Positions 17,808 to 25,766 of a stretch of DNA of 64,000 bases are shown one piece after another. The notes beneath the pieces were generated by a model that did not search any database, was not told the DNA's origin, and saw only the letters and a list, made by a program, of their open reading frames with translations. The position numbers and the translations under genes were made by a program. Origin of the DNA: Phycisphaeraceae bacterium (GTDB lineage Bacteria; Planctomycetota; Phycisphaerae; Phycisphaerales; UBA1924); the NCBI GenBank assembly GCA_021297895.1, contig JAJTHN010000002.1, positions 62,001 through 126,000 of the forward strand, written 5' to 3'. The first letter of the stretch is position 1. Each line of letters starts with the position of its first letter.

Positions 17808-18203
17808 ATGAAACTCAGCCACACGACCGGCGGATCGGGCAACACGTCCAGCAACACCGGCGGTGAGTCGGGGGCGATACTCCACCTGGACAGCGTGGAC
17901 TTCGCGCATCAGGTCGCCGCGCCGGGGCTGACGCTCGTGGACTTCTGGGCGACGTGGTGCCCGCCCTGCAGGGCGCTCGCCCCGACACTCGACCGACTCG
18001 CGCGTGACAACGCGCGGAGTGGTGGAGTGCGCATCGCCAAGGTCGATATCGACACGAGTCAGGACCTGGCCGCGCGGCACGACATCCAGTCGATCCCGAC
18101 GATCGTCTTCTTCCGCGATGGCAAGGAGGTCGACCGCGTCGTGGGTCTGCAGAGCGCCGAAACACTCCAGCGCCTGATCGATCATCACGCGGCCGCGCAC
18201 TGA
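17808..18203 (+). CDS. Thioredoxin
   Basis: The 131-residue product has a short Ser/Gly/Thr-rich head of about 25 residues and then a full thioredoxin domain: TLVDFWATWCPPCRALAP with the WCPPC active site (the usual WCGPC has Gly in place of the first Pro), KVDIDTSQDLAARHDIQSIPTIVFF with the cis-proline, and GLQSAETLQRLI at the end. No signal peptide is seen, so it should work in the cytoplasm as a disulfide reductase. AAAGGA lies seven bases before the ATG. It follows the AhpD-like gene and may be its reductant. The WCPPC motif is also found in some resA/tlpA-type proteins, but the lack of export signal favours thioredoxin. Confidence 0.88.
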   Translation: MKLSHTTGGSGNTSSNTGGESGAILHLDSVDFAHQVAAPGLTLVDFWATWCPPCRALAPTLDRLARDNARSGGVRIAKVDIDTSQDLAARHDIQSIPTIVFFRDGKEVDRVVGLQSAETLQRLIDHHAAAH

Positions 18204-18215
18204 GGCGCGGGCGAG

Positions 18216-18248
18216 CGTCGGGCCGGCGTCGGGCCGGCGTCATGCCGG
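18216..18248. repeat. Three 11-bp tandem repeats at convergent gene ends
   Basis: CGTCGGGCCGG occurs twice in direct succession and a third copy (CGTCATGCCGG) runs over the stop codon of the minus-strand gene. Adjacent copies can also pair as GCCGGC/GCCGGC stems, so the block may serve as a weak bidirectional terminator between the thioredoxin gene and its neighbour. Confidence 0.6.
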
Positions 18249-19121
18249 CGGACGCACGCTCACGGGCGGACCCAGAACCTCGGCGGCGATGATCGCCCCA
18301 CGCCACTCCGCGGGGGTCTGCGGCATTCCCGCCAGCGACACGCCGACATTGGGCTGACGCGGGTTAGACATCGCGCGGCGATCCTCGAGTGCCGCGGCGG
18401 CGACTTCCGCGGCGCTGGGCACAGGGCGGCGCAGCTCGGCCTCCTCTGCCTGACGCAACGCCTGGAGTTGCTGGCGGCGCCGGGCTTCCTGTTCCATCGC
18501 CTGGCGACGGGCGAGCATCTCCCGCTCGCTGTCGCCGCGGGAACGGCCCTCGGCTGAACGCTGCCGGTTCTGATCCTTGCGCTTCTTCTGGCGGCCTTCG
18601 CCCGGGCGCGGCGTGCCAGCCTGCTCGGTGCGGGCGATGATGAGTCTGCCGCTGGAATCCGTCGTGAGCACGAGGCCGCCGCCGCCCGCCCCACCGCCCG
18701 CCCCGCCGGCGGGTTGCCGGGAGCCGCTCTGCTGTCGCTGCTGGGCCTCGGCCATCTGACGGCGGCGACGCTCGGCGATTTCGCGCAGACGCTGCTCCTC
18801 GCCGGCGCGCTCGGCCGAGGGGCTGAATGTCTGCTCGACGACGGGAGCACGCGAGCCGGCGATGGGCTCGCCGGTGATCGGGTCCCGCCCGGTGCGTAAG
18901 GCCTCTTCGGCCCGCCGTCGTGCCGCGTCCTGCGCCTTCTTGACCTTTCGGGCCTCGGCGAGCGTCCGCATGATCCAACTGATCGTGCTGAAAAGCACGA
19001 ACGCCGCGATGACGACGATCTGGCCCCAGGGCAGGCTCGACCAGCCACCGCCACCGCCGCCCTGCGCGAGGATCGTGCAGGGGGCCAGCGTGTGCACCGG
19101 GCTGAGCGCGTGCTCGAACAT
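18240..19121 (-). CDS. Membrane protein with single helix and charged coiled tail, unknown
   Basis: I do not recognise a family for this 293-residue product. After a short N-terminal part and a Gly-rich stretch, one transmembrane segment (WGQIVVIAAFVLFSTISWIM) is followed by a long, highly charged region rich in Arg, Glu, Gln and Ala, likely coiled coil (KKAQDAARRRAEEAL, QRLREIAERRRRQ) with a Gly-rich insert. The tail should be cytoplasmic. Its ATG overlaps the stop codon of the ABC ATPase gene by one base (TGATG), a strong sign of coupled translation, so it may act with that ATPase. A scaffold or regulator of the transporter is only an inference. Confidence 0.6.
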   Translation of the reverse strand: MFEHALSPVHTLAPCTILAQGGGGGGWSSLPWGQIVVIAAFVLFSTISWIMRTLAEARKVKKAQDAARRRAEEALRTGRDPITGEPIAGSRAPVVEQTFSPSAERAGEEQRLREIAERRRRQMAEAQQRQQSGSRQPAGGAGGGAGGGGLVLTTDSSGRLIIARTEQAGTPRPGEGRQKKRKDQNRQRSAEGRSRGDSEREMLARRQAMEQEARRRQQLQALRQAEEAELRRPVPSAAEVAAAALEDRRAMSNPRQPNVGVSLAGMPQTPAEWRGAIIAAEVLGPPVSVRPPA

Positions 19122-19957
19122 CACGGCGATGGTAAGCCCCGCGGCACGACGCCGGCCAGAGCGCCATCGGGCGAGCAAGCCTCCCAGAACCGCACCCCAA
19201 AGGCCCTGTGCAGGTGCTCCTCGCAGAGGGCCTGACGGATCGGCCCGTGGGCGACGAGTTCCGCCGGTCCGATCGGGGCCTTTGCGGCATCCGTGTCGGT
19301 CCTTGGCGCGAGGACGACGCCCTCATCGGCCCAGCGGATGGCCAGCGAGAGATCGTGCAGCACCACCAGCACGAGCACGCCGCGGCGGGCAACATCGCGC
19401 AGCGTGGACATCGCTCGCTCACTATGGGCCGGGTCCATCGCGGCGACGGGCTCATCGGCGAGCAGGACCCGCGTGCGCTGGGCAGAAGAAGGAGCCGGCG
19501 CATCCAACTGCGCCAGCGCTCGTGCGAGCGAAACCCGCTGCTGCTGCCCGGCCGAGAGCGTGGAGAACGGCGCGTCGCCCGCATCGGCCAGCCCGACCTG
19601 CGCCAGCGCGCTGGCTACGGCTGGCGCATCGTCAAGACCGTGATGCCGAAGTCGGCCCATCGCCACGACCTGTCGAACGCTGAAGTCGCCGGCGAGGGTG
19701 GGGCGCTGCCCGACGAAGGCCAGCCGACGGGCAATGTCCGCGGGTGACATTTCGGCGATCGGTCGCTCGTCGAGCGTGATGCTGCCCGAACCGGGCGTGA
19801 GCGTGCCGACGATCAGACGGAGCAGCGTGGTCTTGCCGCAGCCGTTTGGCCCGACCACCGCGACGACCCTGCCGGGCTGGAGCGTGAGTGTGAGCGCATC
19901 GAACACCGCGCGGCGATTGGCGAAGGCGAAGCACAGGCGATCGACGCGCAGAGCCAT
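19121..19957 (-). CDS. ABC transporter ATP-binding protein, FecE/HmuV-like
   Basis: The 278-residue product is a complete ABC ATPase: Walker A VVGPNGCGKTTLLRL, Q-loop AFVGQRPTLAG, signature LSAGQQQRVSLARALAQ, Walker B VLLADEPVAAMDPAH and switch His in VVLHDLSLAIRWAD. The pattern is nearest to iron-siderophore/haem/cobalamin importers (FecE, HmuV, BtuD type). No permease or binding protein is adjacent; instead the next gene, coupled by TGATG, encodes an unknown single-helix protein. Substrate is therefore uncertain. No Shine-Dalgarno is seen; TACGCT lies five bases upstream of the ATG, suggesting a leaderless message. Confidence 0.85.
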   Translation of the reverse strand: MALRVDRLCFAFANRRAVFDALTLTLQPGRVVAVVGPNGCGKTTLLRLIVGTLTPGSGSITLDERPIAEMSPADIARRLAFVGQRPTLAGDFSVRQVVAMGRLRHHGLDDAPAVASALAQVGLADAGDAPFSTLSAGQQQRVSLARALAQLDAPAPSSAQRTRVLLADEPVAAMDPAHSERAMSTLRDVARRGVLVLVVLHDLSLAIRWADEGVVLAPRTDTDAAKAPIGPAELVAHGPIRQALCEEHLHRAFGVRFWEACSPDGALAGVVPRGLPSP

Positions 19958-19962
19958 GGCGG

Positions 19963-19968
19963 AGCGTA
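19963..19968 (-). promoter_or_regulatory. -10 box of ABC ATPase gene, leaderless type
   Basis: TACGCT on the minus strand, five bases from the ATG. It faces the TAACCT box of the divergent epimerase-like gene about 80 bases away. Confidence 0.45.
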
Positions 19969-20048
19969 CGTCGCCCGCGCGATCCGACCACTCAACGCTT
20001 CCCGAACCGGTCGGGGCGCGTCGGCTTTCCAGCCCGGCGGATCGTCGC

Positions 20049-20054
20049 TAACCT
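20049..20054 (+). promoter_or_regulatory. -10 box of epimerase-like gene, leaderless type
   Basis: TAACCT with seven bases to the ATG. TTTCCA, 17 bases further upstream, is a weak -35 candidate. Confidence 0.45.
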
Positions 20055-20061
20055 TGGCTCT

Positions 20062-21048
20062 ATGAACCACACGGTCTGCGTCACGGGTGCCACGGGATTT
20101 GTCGGTCGCGCGGTTGTTCGCGAGTTGCTGGTCGCGGGGCACAGCGTCCGCGCCCTGGTGCGCGACGCGGCCAAGGCCCGCAGCGTTCTGCCGACCGATG
20201 CGAAGCTCGCTTTGGTCACGGGCAATGTCCTCGAGCCGACGACGCTCGGCGCACTGACCGAGGGCTGCGACGCGTGCATCCACCTTGTGGGCATCATCCG
20301 CCAGAGCGGGCGCGCGACCTTTCAGCGGGTGCACGTCGAGGCCACGGCGAACATGCTCGAGGCCTGCACCCGCGCGGGCATCAAGCGGTTCATCCACATG
20401 TCGGCCATGGGTGTTCGCCCGGACGGACGGGCCGAGTATCAGCGGACCAAGTTCGAGGGCGAGCGGCTCGTGCGGCGCAGCGGTCTGGATTGGACCGTCT
20501 TCCGCCCCGGGCTGATCCACGGGCCCGACGGCGAGTTCGTGAACATGGTGCGGACGATGGCCACGGGCGATGTCCCGCCGTTCTTCTTCATCCCGTACTT
20601 CACGCGAATGGTCGAGCATGATGAGGGCGTGATCGGCGCGCGCGTGAGTTTCGAGGCGGCGCGGGTCGCACCGGTGTATGTCAAGGACGTGGCGCAGATG
20701 TTCGTCGCGGCACTCCGCTCGCCGGCGAGCGTCGGGGAGGTCTACAACCTCTCCGGCCCGGAAGAGATGGACTTCCGCAAACTGATGGAAACGCTGCGGG
20801 ACGAGCTGCCGGGCACCGATGTGAATCTGCCCGTGGTGGGCCTGCCCGGCACGCCGCACGCATGGGCGGCCGCGGCGGCGGGGTTCGTCGGGCTGGGCTC
20901 GCTGCTGCCGTTCGATCAGGGACAGGCGTTCATGGCCCAGGAAGACACGACGGCCGACACACGCAAGGCCCAGCAGCACCTGGGCTTCAAGCCGGTGCCG
21001 TTTGTTCCGACGCTCAAGGCTTACGCGCCCGCGATGGCGACGCACTGA
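20062..21048 (+). CDS. NAD(P)-dependent epimerase/dehydratase-like, NDUFA9 type
   Basis: The 328-residue product is an atypical short-chain dehydrogenase. The Rossmann entry VTGATGFVGRAVVREL binds the dinucleotide, VHVEATANMLEACTRAG and FIHMSAMGV follow, and YQRTK supplies the Tyr-xxx-Lys pair. VFRPGLIHGP is the usual active-site-rim motif. The closest pattern I know is the NDUFA9/Coq11-like group, whose bacterial members are thought to work in quinone or lipid metabolism or to be assembly factors; the actual substrate is unknown. It is cytoplasmic and stands alone, with the ABC ATPase gene divergent upstream. The start ATG has no Shine-Dalgarno. Confidence 0.82.
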   Translation: MNHTVCVTGATGFVGRAVVRELLVAGHSVRALVRDAAKARSVLPTDAKLALVTGNVLEPTTLGALTEGCDACIHLVGIIRQSGRATFQRVHVEATANMLEACTRAGIKRFIHMSAMGVRPDGRAEYQRTKFEGERLVRRSGLDWTVFRPGLIHGPDGEFVNMVRTMATGDVPPFFFIPYFTRMVEHDEGVIGARVSFEAARVAPVYVKDVAQMFVAALRSPASVGEVYNLSGPEEMDFRKLMETLRDELPGTDVNLPVVGLPGTPHAWAAAAAGFVGLGSLLPFDQGQAFMAQEDTTADTRKAQQHLGFKPVPFVPTLKAYAPAMATH

Positions 21049-21367
21049 ATCCCGCTGAGTTCCGGCACGCCAGACACTCGCGGTCTGATTCACCACGACC
21101 ACAAGTCCCGACCCCTTGAGGGCGAAGGGCTTTGTTGCGCCCACCCCTCGATTGCTCGCCGTGAGCGGGCGTGAGGACGGGTTGTGTCTGATCCATCGGG
21201 GTTGAATCGTCCGTCACCCCGAATGCTTCGCTGGACTCATTACGATCACTCGGGAGAATGAGATGTGCGCCCGCGGCCCGTTGCGCAGGCGAGCACACGA
21301 CGCCATGTGAACGTCGCGCACCCTGCCGCTCCGATGCCGCCAAGGCGCACAGAACAAGGAGCGTGCC
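21049..21367. other. Gene-free leader of the C39-like gene
   Basis: No convincing reading frame is present. Two short inverted repeats are seen: CGGGGT/ACCCCG near 21200-21225 and CTCATT/AATGAG near 21236-21262. Either could be a leader hairpin or operator. I find no known riboswitch core and no clear -10 box. The stretch ends with AAGGAG seven bases before the next ATG. Confidence 0.35.
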
Positions 21368-22468
21368 ATGATCGCTTCGATGACTCGCGATTGTCCGCGT
21401 CGCCCCCGTGCGCAGCACGGCCGCATCACGCGTCTGGTCGCCGCGGCGTCGCTGATGATGAGCGTCGTCGCCGGTGCCGCCACAGCCCAGCCCTATGGCA
21501 ATGTCACTGTGCCGGTCACGCCGCAGAGCCAGACGGGCAACAACACCAGACTCGATCACTCACAAACGACGATCAACAACAACGGGTGCTTTCTGGTGAC
21601 GATGACGATGTACGTCAACAGCCAACTGGCCGCGCAGAACGTCCGCGATGCCGACGGCAACGTCATCCAGTACACACCGGATCAGATCAACAACATCGCG
21701 ATGCGTCAGAGCACCAATCCGGTCAACGTCCGCGTTGATGGTCAGGTCGACAGCTACCACACCGACGCCTTCGGCAACCTCTACCGCCCGGGCGAAACCG
21801 AGCCCGCGTACATGCCCAATCCCGATCGCACCGCGGGACAGCCCGCGTACGTCCCGTTCGACTCCCAGACCGCCACGGGAATGGTCAACGAAGGTGGAAT
21901 CCTCCGGCGTGTCACGGAAGACACCAGGTCACGCTCACCCGACGGCAACGGGCTCGTGGTCAACAACCGCAACCCGCTGAACGTGCCCGAGGGCGGCGCG
22001 GACATCACCGAGCCCGCCAACGCAGCGCTGGCGCAGCGGATCCGCGATGAACTCAACGCCGGCCGACCGGTGCCTGTCTGGGTCAGCACCGACGACGGGA
22101 CGCCGGGCCACTGGGTGCTCATCGCCAGTTGGCACGACACAGGCGGGTTCGACATTGTCGACCCCTGGGTGGACCCGATCACGGGCGAACGCAAGGGCTG
22201 GCTCAGCGATGCGCCGTACAACAACACCATCTTCGCCAGCTCCGGAGGCAACACCTTCGGCCGCGGCACCACCAACGCGGACAACACGCTGCCCAGCGCC
22301 TGGCCCATCGCCCCCGAGGACATGGGCGACCCGCTGCTGAACCCCTACGCCAGTCTGCCGTATGTCTACCGCGAGTCGCGTCCGATCCCGCTGCCTTCGA
22401 GCGTGATCGTGCTGGCGGGCCTGGGCATCACGCTGCTGCTGATGCGTCACCGTCCGCACGGGTCATGA
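21368..22468 (+). CDS. Exported C39-like cysteine peptidase domain with C-terminal anchor
   Basis: The 366-residue product has a Tat/Sec-like N-terminus (twin-Arg region, then LVAAASLMMSVVAGAATAQ). The body resembles a peptidase C39-like fold: candidate Cys in NNNGCFLVTMTMYVN, His in GTPGHWVLIASW and Asp in IVDPWVDP, spaced as in that family. The chain ends in RPIPLPSSVIVLAGLGITLL followed by RHRP, i.e. a Pro-rich motif, hydrophobic helix and basic tail like PEP-CTERM anchors. It may cleave or trim exported peptides at the surface, or be a non-proteolytic relative. AAGGAG supports the start. It stands alone between two plus-strand genes. Activity is inferred only from the three motifs. Confidence 0.6.
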   Translation: MIASMTRDCPRRPRAQHGRITRLVAAASLMMSVVAGAATAQPYGNVTVPVTPQSQTGNNTRLDHSQTTINNNGCFLVTMTMYVNSQLAAQNVRDADGNVIQYTPDQINNIAMRQSTNPVNVRVDGQVDSYHTDAFGNLYRPGETEPAYMPNPDRTAGQPAYVPFDSQTATGMVNEGGILRRVTEDTRSRSPDGNGLVVNNRNPLNVPEGGADITEPANAALAQRIRDELNAGRPVPVWVSTDDGTPGHWVLIASWHDTGGFDIVDPWVDPITGERKGWLSDAPYNNTIFASSGGNTFGRGTTNADNTLPSAWPIAPEDMGDPLLNPYASLPYVYRESRPIPLPSSVIVLAGLGITLLLMRHRPHGS

Positions 22469-22582
22469 GCCGACGCGTACACGGGCGCTGATTCCGACGC
22501 CCGTTCAGAGCGAGCAGAGAGAGTTGACGGGCCGGCGCGCTGCCTCCGTGGGAATGGCGGCGTGTCGGCCTCTTGCGATCCC

Positions 22583-22588
22583 TACGCT
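22583..22588 (+). promoter_or_regulatory. -10 box of rnr, leaderless type
   Basis: TACGCT with five bases to the ATG of the RNase R gene; no Shine-Dalgarno and no clear -35. Confidence 0.4.
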
Positions 22589-22593
22589 TGATC

Positions 22594-25041
22594 ATGGCCG
22601 ACCGCTACGCGCGCCGAATCGTTGAACATCTCCAGCACGACCGCTACAAGCCCGCGCCGATCCCGACGCTCGCCGCGGATCTGGGTGTTGACCCGACGGA
22701 AATCGGCATCTTCGGCCAGTCCGTCAAGGCACTGGTTCAGGCCGGCAAACTGGAGATCGACAGCGAGGGCAAGGTCGGCCTGCCCCGCATGGGCGAAGAG
22801 GTCATCGGGCGCTTCAAGAAAAACCCGCGCGGCTTCGGATTCGTCTCGCCCGAGACGGCCGTGCGCGAAGGCGACGTCTTCATCCCGCCCGACGCGACCA
22901 AGGATGCGCTGACCGGCGACACCGTCCGCGTGAAAGTCACGCGCGGGCGTCGCAACGGCGAGGACGACATCACCGGGCGCATCGTCGAGGTCATCTCCCG
23001 CAAGCGTGCCAAGTTCACCGGCGAACTGCTCAAGCAGGGCAACACCTGGCTGGTGCACCCGGACGGGCGCGAACTGACCCAGCCCATCGTCGTGCGCGAT
23101 GCGACGAGTCGCAACGCCCGCGTCGGCGACAAGGTCGTCGTCGAAGTTCTGCACTACCCCGAGGGCAACACGCTCGGCGAAGGCGTCATCACCGATGTTC
23201 TGGGCGAGGCCGGCCTGCCCGACGTCGAGACCCAGGCCGTCATCGCCGCGTACAACCTCCCGGGGGACTTTGACGAGCGCGTCAGCGCTCAGGCCCGGCG
23301 TGCGGCGGACATCTTCGACCGCGAACTGGCCCAGCTCGAGGCCGACGGATTCACAACACGCGAGGACCTGCGCGGGCAGTTCATCATCACCATCGACCCG
23401 CCCGACGCCAAGGACTATGACGACGCGATCAGCCTCCGCCGGCTTCCCAACGGCGGCGGGTGGGAGCTGGGCGTGCACATCGCCGATGTTGCGCACTTCA
23501 TCCCCGCAGGCTCGCCGCTGGATGTCGAGGCCCGCGCACGCGGCAACTCCGTGTACCTGCCGCGCAATGTCATCCCCATGCTGCCCGAGGTGCTCTCCAA
23601 CGGCATCTGCTCGCTGCAGGAGGGCGTCCCGCGATTCTGCAAGAGCGCGTTCATGGCCTACGACCGTCGCGGCAACATCCTGCGCGCGGGCGTGGCCAGC
23701 ACCCTGATCCACTCCGCCAAGCGGCTGACATACCTCGAGGCGCAGGCCCTGATCGACGGCGACGAGAAGGAAGCCCGCAAGCACGCCAAGACCGAGCCCA
23801 ACTACACCGAGGAACTCATCTCAACCCTGCGCGAGTTCGACGCCTGCGCCAAGGCCATCCGGGAGCGTCGCCGGGCCGCGGGCATGATCCATCTCGAGCT
23901 GCCGGATGTCGAGCTGGTCTACAACGACGAGGGACGCGTTGTCGATGCGCAGCAGGAAGACGACGCCTTCACGCACACGATCATCGAGATGTTCATGGTC
24001 GAGGCCAACGAGGTCCTCGCGCGGCTCTTTGCTCGCCTCGAAGTCCCGCTGATCCGGCGCATCCACCCCGAGCCCGCGCCGGGCGATGTCGATGACCTGC
24101 GCCAGGTCGCCAAGGTCGCGGGCTTCGCCATCCCAAAACGCCCGACGCGCCAGGAACTCCAGAGCCTTCTCGACGGTACCCGCGGCACCGCCGCCGCACC
24201 CGCGGTTCACTTCGCTGTGCTGCGCACGCTCACGCGGGCCGAGTACTCGCCCGCGCTTGTGGGGCACTACGCCCTGGCCAGTGAGGCCTACGCCCACTTC
24301 ACCAGCCCGATCCGCCGATACGCCGACCTGACCGTTCACCGCGCGCTGGCCGAGTATCTCAAGCACACCGACAACGGCAAGAACCCGCCGCGGAGCGACG
24401 AGGAGCGAAAGGCCCTCGGCAAGCGACTGCTCGAGTCGCCCAACTGCCCGGACATGGAGACGCTCACCGCGATCGGCAAGTCCTGCACGCAGACCGAGGA
24501 GCGCGCAAGCGAGGCCGAGACGAGCCTCCGTTCGTTCCTGGTCCTGCAACTGCTGGCCGAGCACGTCGGCGAGGACTTCCCCGCCATGGTCACCGGCTGC
24601 ACCAACGCCGGCGTGTTCATCAAGCTCGACAAGTATCTGGCCGAGGGCATGATCAAGGCGGTCGACCTGCCCGTGGGCGACGGCGGCCGCAGCGGCGCCT
24701 GGCGCATCGATCAGCGCTCCGGCTCGCTGGTCAACCAGGCCTCGGGCCGATCGTTCAGCATCGGCGACCGCGTGACCGTCACCATCAATCGCGTCGATCT
24801 GGCTCTGCGCCAGATGGATCTGATCATCGCCGACCCCGCCTCTCGCGAAAAGGGAAAGGGCCGGAAGCTCTACCCCAAGCGCGGCAGCGACTCCTTCGCC
24901 TCCCCCACCGGCCCGCAGTCTCGCCCGCTGATCAGCGAGGAAGATTGGGAACGCCTCAAAACCGGGCGCGACGGCTCGAGCGCTCGCAACCAGAAGAGCA
25001 AGCAGCGCGACCGCGGCAAGAAGAACCATCGGCGGGACTGA
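22594..25041 (+). CDS. rnr: Ribonuclease R (RNB family 3'-5' exoribonuclease)
   Basis: The 815-residue product has the full RNase II/R layout: an N-terminal helix-turn-helix-like part (about 1-60), cold-shock domains (GRFKKNPRGFGFVSPE; DIFRE-like GDVFIPPDA), the RNB catalytic domain with DPPDAKDYDDA (268-278) whose aspartates hold the metal, YAHFTSPIRRYADLTVHR, and an S1 domain near 660-745 (VTGCTNAGVFIKL). A Lys/Arg-rich tail follows, typical of RNase R rather than RNase II. It degrades structured RNA in the cytoplasm and assists mRNA and rRNA turnover. The ATG at MADRYARR is chosen over one seven codons upstream because of the closely placed -10 box. Confidence 0.93.
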   Translation: MADRYARRIVEHLQHDRYKPAPIPTLAADLGVDPTEIGIFGQSVKALVQAGKLEIDSEGKVGLPRMGEEVIGRFKKNPRGFGFVSPETAVREGDVFIPPDATKDALTGDTVRVKVTRGRRNGEDDITGRIVEVISRKRAKFTGELLKQGNTWLVHPDGRELTQPIVVRDATSRNARVGDKVVVEVLHYPEGNTLGEGVITDVLGEAGLPDVETQAVIAAYNLPGDFDERVSAQARRAADIFDRELAQLEADGFTTREDLRGQFIITIDPPDAKDYDDAISLRRLPNGGGWELGVHIADVAHFIPAGSPLDVEARARGNSVYLPRNVIPMLPEVLSNGICSLQEGVPRFCKSAFMAYDRRGNILRAGVASTLIHSAKRLTYLEAQALIDGDEKEARKHAKTEPNYTEELISTLREFDACAKAIRERRRAAGMIHLELPDVELVYNDEGRVVDAQQEDDAFTHTIIEMFMVEANEVLARLFARLEVPLIRRIHPEPAPGDVDDLRQVAKVAGFAIPKRPTRQELQSLLDGTRGTAAAPAVHFAVLRTLTRAEYSPALVGHYALASEAYAHFTSPIRRYADLTVHRALAEYLKHTDNGKNPPRSDEERKALGKRLLESPNCPDMETLTAIGKSCTQTEERASEAETSLRSFLVLQLLAEHVGEDFPAMVTGCTNAGVFIKLDKYLAEGMIKAVDLPVGDGGRSGAWRIDQRSGSLVNQASGRSFSIGDRVTVTINRVDLALRQMDLIIADPASREKGKGRKLYPKRGSDSFASPTGPQSRPLISEEDWERLKTGRDGSSARNQKSKQRDRGKKNHRRD

Positions 25042-25050
25042 TGCGCCCGC

Positions 25051-25644
25051 TTATGCCCCCGCGAGAATCCTCTCCGCCGCCGCCGGCAGGTCCGCGCAGT
25101 CGCTCCCTGCCTCCCCGCTGGTCGCCAGCAGAAAGCACCGCGACCGCGCGAGCCCCGCGTTGACCGCGGCCTGGACATCCCGCGGCTTGTCCCCCACCGC
25201 CCACGACCGCGACAGGTCCAGCCCGAGCTCCCGTGCCGCGGCCAGCACCATTCCCGGCCCGGGCTTGCGCCAGTCGTGCTCGCGCGTAAACACCGGGTCC
25301 GTGCCCGTCGTCGGATGAAACGGCACGTAGTAAATCGCCTCCAGCGGCTGCTCCCCCAGTTCCTTGGTCAGCAGTTCTCGTACGCGGTCGTTTACCACCT
25401 CGACCTGCGCGAGGGAGTATGCCCCGCGAGCCACGCCGCCCTGGGAGGTGAACACCACGAGCGTGTACCCCGCCCGGCGCAGCGCCGCCAGTGCCGCGGG
25501 AACCCCCGGCAGCAGCCTGACCAGCGACGGGTCGCCCATGTCTCCGGGAACGGCATGGGTCCTGGTCGCCCCGTAGGTGTCGGTGATCGTGTCGTCACGA
25601 TCCAGAAACACACACGGTCGCAAACCGGCGGCGGCAGTCAGCAT
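25051..25644 (-). CDS. HAD-superfamily phosphatase, GmhB/HisB-N type
   Basis: The 197-residue product has the HAD motifs in order: FLDRDDTI (motif I with both aspartates), VVFTSQGG (motif II region), Lys in DWRKPGPGM, and SWAVGDKPRDVQAA (motif IV). The pattern matches the D,D-heptose-1,7-bisphosphate phosphatase/histidinol-phosphatase group. The zinc-binding cysteine loop typical of GmhB is not visible: the region reads YYVPFHPTTG. Substrate is therefore open. A family 9 glycosyltransferase resembling heptosyltransferases lies elsewhere in the window, which fits a heptose role weakly. The start ATG lies six bases from a TATGCT box. A longer frame upstream is not supported. Confidence 0.78.
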   Translation of the reverse strand: MLTAAAGLRPCVFLDRDDTITDTYGATRTHAVPGDMGDPSLVRLLPGVPAALAALRRAGYTLVVFTSQGGVARGAYSLAQVEVVNDRVRELLTKELGEQPLEAIYYVPFHPTTGTDPVFTREHDWRKPGPGMVLAAARELGLDLSRSWAVGDKPRDVQAAVNAGLARSRCFLLATSGEAGSDCADLPAAAERILAGA

Positions 25645-25650
25645 GCCGCG

Positions 25651-25656
25651 AGCATA
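25651..25656 (-). promoter_or_regulatory. -10 box of HAD phosphatase gene, leaderless type
   Basis: TATGCT on the minus strand, six bases from the ATG. The divergent atpG box lies about 100 bases away. Confidence 0.5.
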
Positions 25657-25752
25657 GCGACCGAACGCCCGCCTGCTATGAACGGTGTCTGTTTGGTGCC
25701 TATCGGGCTCGGTGGCGGCCGCGTTCAACGCGACCGTTCCGCCCCTGGGCGC

Positions 25753-25758
25753 TATCCT
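25753..25758 (+). promoter_or_regulatory. -10 box of atpG, leaderless type
   Basis: TATCCT with eight bases to the ATG. No Shine-Dalgarno is present between them. Confidence 0.5.
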
Positions 25759-25766
25759 TCGCTCCT

